Origin: Diphasiastrum complanatum
Lineage: Eukaryota > Streptophyta > Lycopodiopsida > Lycopodiales > Lycopodiaceae
Length of the DNA: 64,000 nt
Reading direction: 5' to 3'
Assembly: GCA_029204225.1 (NCBI GenBank)
Contig: CM055102.1
Location: 33,642,585 to 33,706,584 of the forward strand
The position numbers and the translations under genes were made by a program. Of this stretch, positions 57,000-64,000 are shown one piece after another. The notes beneath the pieces were generated by a model. It saw nothing but the letters and a program-made list of their open reading frames with translations. It did not search any database and was not told the origin of the DNA. Positions within the stretch are counted from its first letter, which is position 1. Each line of letters starts with the position of its first letter.

Positions 57000-59302
57000 T
57001 CCCCAGCAGGTTCATAAAAACACTAGCGAAGAAGTGTCATCATTTCAAGGACAAACGTAATTAAAAAGGCAACATGAAGGCCTCAATGTGGTGAAAGAAT
57101 TTAAAAAATGTGGTGGTGTTGAGTCAAATGTATCAACTAGGGTGAGAATTTTGTAATCTTGATATAATAGCTGAGGTGGTAATAATCTAGCATGTTTCAG
57201 ACACAAACTATCAATGTTTACTAGATCCGTTTTTGAATGTAAGAGCAGAGGTCAGAATGGACCTCGAAATAAAAGATGGTATAGTGCCTTGAATAGATCC
57301 GGATATTCCAAGGTTTGCTCCAACCTCCACTAATTTCCACCCATTATCAACAGATCCATCAATAAATGTACAAATTTGTTTCTGAAATGTGTAGATGTAT
57401 TTTCATAAAGCATAATGTAAAATAAAATTGAATATATTCCTATACTGCAAAACGTGCATCTACATCAAAAGATAGGAGATAAACATTTATGATGTACCCA
57501 TTCTCAACAAATTCATCAATAAAAGTACAGATTTCTTTCTAGGATGTGCAGATATGTTTTCATGAATCCTAATGAAAATAACGTTGAATGTAGTTCTACA
57601 CTCAAAATGTGGATCTACAACAAAAAATAGAACACAAACTAGTACAATATTGTACAAGTACCTGGAACTGCTATCAGTTGTGTTAGTCAGCTGCTTGGAT
57701 CTCATATCAAGAACCCATGTAACAAATCCTCAGGGGAAAATCATAGAGCCGGTCAGCACCATTAAGAATAGTCTTCTAAAAAAAACACCCAAGCTTTACA
57801 AATGTATCATAACATTCACAAATCTGTCATTTGAAAGATTTTAAAAAAATGTCAACACAGGTCGAAACAAACGTCAGAATAGACACTGGTATGCTGTTAG
57901 AACTAGCATGATTTATTTCGAGCTCCATTCTGACCTTGGGAAGCTGCTATGATGAATATTGGTCCAGTATCCAATAATGAAATCTACAAAACAAAAACTA
58001 GTATTGCAGTTTGTTTAGTTTAGTATCACAAAAAATAGCTGTAACAAATTAATTCTAGAAAAAGAGCAACAAACATCCATATGCAATCCAACATATCCAC
58101 CAAAAAATCGGCAATAGAATTTGGCATCAGAGGCGCTGATATGACAAATCCAATAGATCCGTATATTTCAATGGGTATTCCAACTCTCTGGAACTCTAGA
58201 TCTACATCACCCTCAACTATGGATCTACATCTCCCTCATCCAGCACCCTCACCTGGAACTGCCTTCAGAATAGGCGTTGAAATAGCCTTCAGAATAGTAA
58301 ATATTGCAGATCCGCCTATTCCGACGGCTTTCCGATCTGTATGCTTCTCAAAAAATTGGATCCACCAACTCCTTTGTCTCAGAGGAAAGCCTGCATAGAA
58401 GATGTGGTGTCAATAAAACCAAACTAAGATCACATTGAGATGGATACTATGATGCTAGAAAAAGAGAGAGTGAGAAAGGAGATTACCTTGCATCCAATAA
58501 ATAAAAAATCCTCCATCCTCCACTTTTCCTTTCTTTCTTGACCTCCCCACATTTGATTCTGCAAGGAGTAAGCTAAGAGGAAGAGAAAGGGCAACAAGCA
58601 AAGTGCAAGAGGAGCAAGAAGAACAAGCAAAATGCAAGAGGAGAAAGCAAAGAGCAATAGCAAGAGAAGCAAGAGGAGCACTCGAATGTGAGGAGAATAA
58701 GGAGAGCAAGGTGGATAAAGTGGGTGAGCAAGGATCAACAAACAAGGGAGAAGACAATGGTAGCAGGTACGTCCCTTGATTCCATCACCCACTTCTCTTT
58801 CCTCTTTGAAAATGCCACGAAAAATGTCAATCTTTTCAAAATTTTCAAGAGTACCGAGGGCAATTTTGAGGCCCTGACTAAATTAGAAATAGTATTCTTT
58901 GCCTGTTCCGAGGTGCATTCTAATTTGATGCATTCTGAATCAATTTAAAATCAATGCATTCTAAAAAACACACAATTTTCAAAGATGGCCGACTCCTCCG
59001 ACGCCTTGTCAAAGAGTATATAGTGCACTTGACGACACAATTTCTTCTCTGCTAAATTGTATTTTTCATCTGGTTAAAGGATGTCGTATGTTTCAAAACA
59101 TCGACGTATTTGGCATCCAAGACCTATTCTTGGGTAATGATTCTTTATTTTCAATTCTCAACCTGCTTATCAACTTGGTTCTAATTAAGACCCTGACCGG
59201 CGAGTACAATTGTTACCCTAAACCGACTTATGTATAGAACCAGCGGATATGTTCCTTTGTAAGAACCGGCCACGGTTCAGAACCATTGGGTCCCTCTGAG
59301 CC
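57000..59302. other. Interior of the CACTA region, no assigned gene
   Basis: Open frames here are short or compositionally odd. 58560-58690 is rich in repeated CAAGAGGAGC-like words, which makes the hydrophobic minus frame 58430-58792 suspect. Confidence 0.45.
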
Positions 59303-59657
59303 TTGGAAGGGGTCATAACCCAAGTATCAAATTTGGGGTTGGCCATGGATGGTGTGATTCCATTCGGTTTGCGCTCCACATCATGGTCCATTTGGTCGGT
59401 TGTCCTTGTAAACTACAACATCCCCCCTTGGTTAAGTATAAAGAAGGGGCACCTAATGCTCGCCCTTCTTATCCCCAAAAAATACAAGGCAAAAAATATG
59501 GACATGTATATGGCTCCCTTGATAGATGAGCTAAAGATTCTATGGCAAGGAGTTCAAGTGAGCAATATATCAAGACCACTGAGACAAAGAGATTATGTGG
59601 TAAAGGGAATCTTGATGTGGACGATGCATGACTTTCCTGGCTATGGGGAATGTTCAG
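59303..59657 (+). pseudogene. CACTA TNP2 transposase exon
   Basis: The frame reads MDGVIPFGLRSTSWSIW, VVLVNYNIPPWLSIKKGHLM, LALLIPKKY and KNMDMYMAPLIDELKILWQG, then GILMWTMHDFPGYGECS. All are landmarks of Transposase_21 (TNP2), including N-x-P-P-W-L and the M-D-x-Y-x-x-P-L-I-D-E-L block. The exon ends at TGTTCAG followed by GTGAGA (59658), a good splice donor at the place where related genes continue with GW or similar. No stop is seen in this exon. TNP2 is the catalytic transposase of CACTA elements. Confidence 0.85.
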
Positions 59658-59759
59658 GTGAGATATCCTTGTTATTGGTTTGATTCATGGTATTATATTG
59701 AATTTTATGTGCATTCACAAATTTTCTTTCAATTCGAACATTGGACCCACAATTAAGTT

Positions 59760-59921
59760 GGTTGTTTTGTAATAATGTGTGCCTTGTTTGTGGTGAGTAT
59801 TTGTAAGCATGTTACTCACAACATCTGTGAAAGATGATTTATGAGGGCCACACTCAATACCTTCCACCCGATCACCCTATGTGTGATGGGCTTGATGGCC
59901 AACGTCCTCATTCCATGAAGG
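59760..59921 (+). pseudogene. CACTA TNP2 zinc-knuckle exon
   Basis: CLVCGEYL, a stop, then YSQHL, a stop, and KMIYEGHTQYLPPDHPMC match the C-x-x-C ... Y-x-G-H-x-x-x-L-P-x-x-H-P segment that follows the previous exon in TNP2 proteins. Two stops show decay. A donor-like AAG/GTACAA closes it at 59922. Confidence 0.75.
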
Positions 59922-60032
59922 TACAATACATATTTGGGCCACTAGTTGGTACATGTCATTTATTTATTTTATGATTACTCTCTTTATGTTTCTTCTAACG
60001 ATATATAATCTACATTGTTTGTTAATATTGTA

Positions 60033-60115
60033 GGTTCATAAGGGAAAACTTAAGTTTACTGGCCAAGGTCCCTATATCATTGATCAAATCTTTGCTTCGG
60101 GCTATAGTGGTACGT
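60033..60115 (+). pseudogene. Short exon-like fragment GKLKFTGQGPYIIDQIF
   Basis: After an acceptor-like TTGTAG at 60032 the frame reads VHKGKLKFTGQGPYIIDQIF. It could continue TNP2, but it also resembles the G-K-L-K-x-x-x-E-G-P-Y-x-I segment of gypsy integrase tails (compare 28320-28370). I cannot decide between the two. Confidence 0.35.
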
Positions 60116-60579
60116 GATTCAAGTCGCTCCTCAAAGTAAAAGAATTTTTGAGGATAGAGATGTCATGGAGGACATGGCGCTGCCAGCTGATGCACTTCAT
60201 GATCAAGATTGTAATGATGGATTCAATGACACAATTTCGGAGGATGATCATGTGCAAGCCTCACAAGCTAATTGAGTGTGATGCATTATCATCGGATGGT
60301 TCGACGACACACTTTCACGATCTTACTCGTTGTCACCGTCGCCATTAGCTTTTGAAGATCAGCTTATTAATGATGAAGTTGTTTGATTAACTAGTTGACA
60401 TCGAACAAGAAGTCAATGCATGTGAATACACAATTTGTGATCATCATTTGTTTGTGATACATAAATGTTTTTATTCGCTTGTGCATATGGCAAGCAAAGT
60501 TGATATAAAATGGAATTCAATGTGTTGATACGTAAAAAATTTCAAAAGTGAGATCCATTCACATTTTGTTTTATACCAT

Positions 60580-60949
60580 GGGCTATACTAAGGGGCCTTT
60601 TTTCATCAGTCTTGGTATTCCCCTCGGTTAGCAGAGTGTCCTAGAATGTCTCTAGCCACTTGGACCCTCTTTATAACCCTCTCTATAACTTTCTAGAAAA
60701 CAAGTTCAAATTTGGTAGGGTTATACCAATGCCAGCCTCGGTATACCCCTAAAATTAGCTTTAGTATTCCAATGTATGTTTTGAGGCCTTCTATTGAATT
60801 TATAACCCTCTCTATATCCCTCTCTATAAATTTTTCAAATTCAAATTTGGTAGGCTTATTCCGAGGCCAAATACCGGACCCTAGGCTCGAGCATTCTGCT
60901 TTCCATGCGACTCATTTTAAAAACTATCTTCTAAAGAAACACTAAAAAA
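60580..60949. repeat. CACTA subterminal motif cluster
   Basis: Words such as CCTCGGTATACCCC, CTTGGTATTCCCC, GGTTATACC and GGCTTATTCCGAGG recur in both orientations up to the right terminus. CACTA subterminal regions typically carry such short repeats as transposase-binding sites. Confidence 0.65.
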
Positions 60950-60956
60950 AAACCTT

Positions 60957-60981
60957 GGAAATCGCCCGTCCTCTTGTAGTG
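60957..60981 (-). repeat. CACTA right terminal inverted repeat
   Basis: The minus strand starts CACTACAAGAGGACGGGCGA at 60981. CACTACAAGA is the classic form of CACTA termini. AAG (60982-60984) would be the 3-bp target duplication; the left end with its partner was not found. Confidence 0.7.
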
Positions 60982-60984
60982 AAG

Positions 60985-61292
60985 AGCTGGGGGCGGTCTG
61001 AATGGGAGTCGCCTAACCTAATGGAGAAGCATGACTTGACAAAGTATATGAAGGATAGGTGTGCTCTAGGGCAACGGGTCCAAAGGGAGGGAAAAGGTGA
61101 AGAGTGTAAATATGCAGAATAGCAAAACAAAAAAACTATAATTGTTGTAGGTATTAGATGAGAAGACATAAAACGTAAAGAGGTTTTATCTGATCCTAGA
61201 TCAATGATTAATTCAAGGATTGAAAAATGTGCAAGAAGAATCTTAAATAAATTGTATCACCAAGGAGGAAACTGTGAGCTTAATTTCCAACA
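60985..61292 (-). repeat. 3' LTR of copia K, truncated
   Basis: It starts TGTTGGAAATTAAGC (minus strand) directly after the polypurine tract and is interrupted by the CACTA right end at 60981-60984. Confidence 0.65.
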
Positions 61293-61301
61293 ATCCCCCT
61301 T

Positions 61302-61960
61302 AAGGTCACAATTTGTGCCTTGAGTGTCTTCGTCAGCTTTAGCATGTTGAAGACTTTTGATGCTTGATCCTGGGAAGAGCTTCGGTGAATATGTCTGCAA
61401 CCATTTCGGATGTGGAGTAGTATTGAAGGGTCACTAGCCTGAGAAAAACTTTTCTCAAATAAAATGGTATTGGATTTCAATGTGCTTTGACTTGCCATGA
61501 AATCTAGGATTCAATCATAGTGAGATATAGCTCATGTTATCACATAGAATGGTATTAGGCCGAACCTGAGTGTCATGTAAATCATGGACTCGTAATAATC
61601 TGATCAAGATAGATTCTTTTGAAGCTTGACATGCTGCAATATATTCTACCTCAGTCAAAGATAGCACCACTGATTTTTGCTTCCTCGAGTTCCATGAAAT
61701 TGGTCCCCTTGCTAGAAAGAAACAAAACTCGAAGGTAGATTTTCTGGATAGAGACATTTCTTTCCCAATCTGAATCGGAGGAGCCTCGAAGAACCATTGG
61801 GTCGATAGCATTTCCATCATAGCATAAAATTTGATTTGAACTTCCTTGAATGTATTTCATCACTCTCTTAAATGCTTTCCAATGTAAGATCTTGGGATTA
61901 GACATGAATTGACGTAACGTGTTGATATTGTATGCAACATCTGGTCTAGTGCACAACATG
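61302..61960 (-). pseudogene. Copia K RNase H remnant
   Basis: From 61959 the minus strand reads MLCTRPDVAYNINTLRQFM, HWKAFKRVMKYIQGSS, a frameshift near 61750, then PISWNSRKQKSVVLSLTEVE, ILCDNMSYISL, a stop, and SKHIEIQYHF. ADIF-TEAL closes it near 61390. These are the usual copia RNase H landmarks with several stops. Confidence 0.85.
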
Positions 61961-61969
61961 GTATACAGT

Positions 61970-62050
61970 GTTTTGTGACAGGCGAAAAGGCAACGCTGCC
62001 TTACAAAATGCCAAAGGTGCCCTAGGAAAAGCGAATGCAGTTAAAGATCC
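61970..62050 (+). repeat. Fragment of copia B-type LTR inside copia K
   Basis: TTTGTGACAGGCGAAAAGGC, TACAAAATGCC and GGAAAAGCGAA align with 8400-8465 in the copia B LTR in the same strand sense. It lies where copia K should encode the junction of RT and RNase H. Confidence 0.7.
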
Positions 62051-62099
62051 TATTAGTGAATGTTACTGATACTTCAACAAGTCGAGTATCTGACTTTCG

Positions 62100-62830
62100 G
62101 TATCGACATAGGAAGATTTGGTCAATATCATACCTGGATCCATTGACGCATCAACTGGTTTGCAATTAGACATGTGAAACTTAGAGTGTTCTCTAGAATT
62201 TTTGCTATCTAAGATAGATCTTCTTATGCAATCTATCTCTGGTGGTGTATTCCTAATAATGAATGAACAATGCCTAGATTAGTCAGGTCAAATTTCTTCG
62301 ACAGATCACTTTTAGTAGTGTGTAGTAAGAATGTGTTGTTAGACAGAATAAATGCATCATCTACGTATAGAGCTATGTGAACTAAATTGACACCTATGTA
62401 TTTGGAACAAACATTGCAATCAGCTGAATTGTTTGCAAAGCCTAATTGAATGAGATAAGCATTAATTCATTCAAACCAAGCCCTTAAATCTTGTTTCAAA
62501 GCATAGATTGCTTTGTGCAGTTTACACTTTGTGCTCTTGGCCTTTGACTTGGAATCCTTTGGGTTGGAAGCTGTGTACATCTCCTCTTTGACATAGCCAT
62601 TGAGAAAGATTGTTCTGACATCAATTTGATGCATTTTGAGGTCTTCGGCGGTTGCTAGTGCAGTGAGAGTGCTAATTGACTGCATTTTGACAACAAGATT
62701 AAAAATCTCTTGGTAATTCACTCCTTCAATTTGAGTGAATCCTTTGAAAACTAGGCTTGCTTTCCATTTTGCAATGGAACCATCAGAGTTTATCTTCTTC
62801 TTAAGGATCCACTTATTGTCGATAACTCTT
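62100..62830 (-). pseudogene. Copia K reverse transcriptase remnant
   Basis: Minus strand: NYQEIFNLVVKMQSISTL, MHQIDVRTIFLNGYVKEEMY, CKLHKAIYALKQDLRAWFE (62721-62467), then after a stop and frameshift the catalytic ALYVDDAFILS (about 62372-62340, both aspartates kept) and FDLTNLGIVHSLLGI. The N-terminal WILKKK/SKP segment precedes at about 62825. It has too many lesions to be active. Confidence 0.83.
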
Positions 62831-63470
62831 TTGTGGCTCAGGAAAGTCTATGGTTCGACAAAAGTTAGTCATTGCTTCTTGCCACTTCACAGTATCATTA
62901 GAGTCGAGATGAAGTCCAAAAAGATTGAGGTGTATACCTCTCAAAAATTGTTCGAATTCTTGATGATCTCTGAGAAATTGGTTGACCAGATTCGTCTCTT
63001 CTTGAATTTCTACAAACTTGCTCGAGCTAGCTTGATCTGGTCTTGCGACAGTGGCATTGGACAACAAAGATCACTATGCACAAGATCTGATACATATTTT
63101 GTCTTGACGGAATGAGTTTTGGAGAATCTGCTTCTAGAATGTTTTCCATAAATGCAAGATTCATAGAAAAATGATTTCCTATATAATGAAAGATGGAAAT
63201 TTAATCCATCAACTAAATCATTACAACGCATGTAAGAAAGAGATCTTGTATTAGCATGTCGAAATCGACCATGTCACAGTAAAGCTTGATCGTTTACATT
63301 TTCATGAGAAGTAGTAGCTAATGCAATTGAGTCAAAAAATACATATAGGTTTCCAACTCGTATGCAAGTAGTCAAAATAGTATCTTTGTCGAAGATTATA
63401 CATTGTTCAGAAGATAATGTAACAACGTAGCCCTCATCAGTTATCTTTGAAATCGATAACAGATTCTTAG
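62831..63470 (-). pseudogene. Copia K pre-integrase with integrase core deleted
   Basis: SKNLLSISKITDEGYVV (about 63458-63410), IALATTSHENVN, LVDGLNFHLSLYRKSFFYES and YVSDLVHSDLCCPM (about 63080) show the pre-integrase module up to the first catalytic aspartate. The sequence then passes directly to linker-type residues (VEIQEETNLVNQFLRDHQEF), so the D-D-E core and integrase C terminus are missing. Confidence 0.8.
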
Positions 63471-64000
63471 ATAGTTGAGGTCATGAAGGACAGTCGAAAT
63501 AGAAATGGAAAAAACATTTTTGAATGCAATCTTGACTGTTCTTTTGCCTTTCATGCTAATGGTGCTAGAGTCTCTGAGGTAGATGAATTGGTTTTTGGTA
63601 TAAGCTACATATTCAGTAAACCATTCTCTTCAAGGAGTCATGTGTTGGGTAGCGCCACTATCGAGATACCATATGTCATAGTCTGTATTGTTACTATTGC
63701 AAGCCATTAGCAATTTTGATGGTTTGTCAGCATCAGGAGTTTGCTCCTTAAATTCCGCTGCATTGGTAGAGTTTGGTTGTTGGTGTTGTTGCTTCTTTTG
63801 TCTCGTTGTAGATTCGGATCCGACAATCCTTGATGTCGTGGTTCACCCTCTTATAGTATTTGCAAAAGAGTTTCTTTCTCGATCCACTACTCTCTGATTG
63901 AGTTTGAGCTTTCGCTGCTGCTGCTTCTGCATTTGATTCTTGGCCTTGAAATTATCTAACTTCTTGGTGTATATTGCCAGAGACTTATCTTTGATGGATA
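63471..64000 (-). pseudogene. Copia K gag end and protease
   Basis: The zinc knuckle CKYYKRVNHDIKDC at about 63868-63827 has tyrosine in place of the second cysteine. Protease follows with YLDSGATQHMTP-like residues near 63670, then FIYLRDSSTISMKGKRTVKI. The frame is broken by shifts. Gag continues to the window edge with glutamine/alanine-rich codons. Confidence 0.8.

Larger units (their letters stand above)
60985..64000 (-). mobile_element. Copia K: rearranged Ty1/copia element, runs off the window
   Basis: In minus-strand order gag end, protease, pre-integrase, RT and RNase H are followed by a polypurine tract (AAGGGGGAT, about 61301-61293) and the LTR start TGTTGGAAATT at 61292. Integrase is almost wholly deleted, and an LTR fragment of the copia B family replaces sequence between RT and RNase H. 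Its 3' LTR is cut at about 60984 by the CACTA terminus. The Gag zinc knuckle and protease resemble copia A. Confidence 0.88.

Noticed and set aside
58430-58792. Leucine-rich hydrophobic protein on the minus strand
   Set aside because: The frame reflects a purine-rich CAAGAGGAGC-like repeat on the plus strand; no family match.

Overview
The window reads as nuclear DNA of a land plant, in a repeat-rich, gene-poor block. I base this on several Ty1/copia primer-binding sites complementary to initiator-Met tRNA (TGGTATCAGAGCC), Ty3/gypsy and CACTA (En/Spm, TNP2-type) relics, very long GA/CT and TG microsatellites, and one fragment resembling a plant small-molecule O-methyltransferase. I could not place the species or lineage. 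No bacterial-style operon, rRNA, CRISPR array, canonical tRNA gene or intact host gene was found.

Layout. 1-1137: unassigned. 1138-5793: decayed copia A (+) with a 3' LTR. 5794-5954: (GA)n. 5955-about 9057: copia B (+) with a 3' LTR. About 9104-9856: 5' end of copia C (-). 9857-9980: (CT)n, then a CACTA TNP2 exon. 10371-11385: three-unit tandem repeat of about 365 bp. 11961-12230: three exact 90-bp units, open on the minus strand. 13190-14604: gypsy gag (-). 14605-15711: copia D reverse transcriptase (-), intact for 347 codons. 16200-18003: copia E (-). 18006-about 29566: gypsy F (+), interrupted by a 367-bp Tourist-like MITE and by a complete 6.27-kb copia G (-) with LTRs, PBS, PPT and a 5-bp target duplication, and followed by a decaying 25-bp minisatellite.

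29567-32690: gypsy LTR start, unrecognised coding-like segments, and an almost perfect 167-bp-arm foldback element inserted in an ORF. 32695-36221: a non-autonomous LTR element with a non-iMet PBS. 36930-37249: gypsy chromodomain-like remnant. 38278-38420: SINE-like tRNA-derived segment. 39245-39790: tandem repeats and a GC-rich hairpin island. 40563-43353: three solo-type LTRs, two of one family in opposite orientations. 43505-46740: copia I (-) between direct repeats. 46797-48545: copia J (+). 48800-49455: PBS and LTR of a minus-strand copia related to copia B. 50091-50585: transposon-type domain followed directly by an O-methyltransferase C-terminal fragment. 51660-60981: composite CACTA region with duplicated blocks, two (CT)n tracts, TNP2 exons and a recognisable right terminus. 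60985-64000: copia K (-), running off the window.

Nothing here works together as a pathway. The sequence records successive insertions: gypsy, then copia G and MITEs inside it, with the foldback element probably among the latest events because its arms differ at one position. All functional statements rest on motif recognition by eye; no database search was run.
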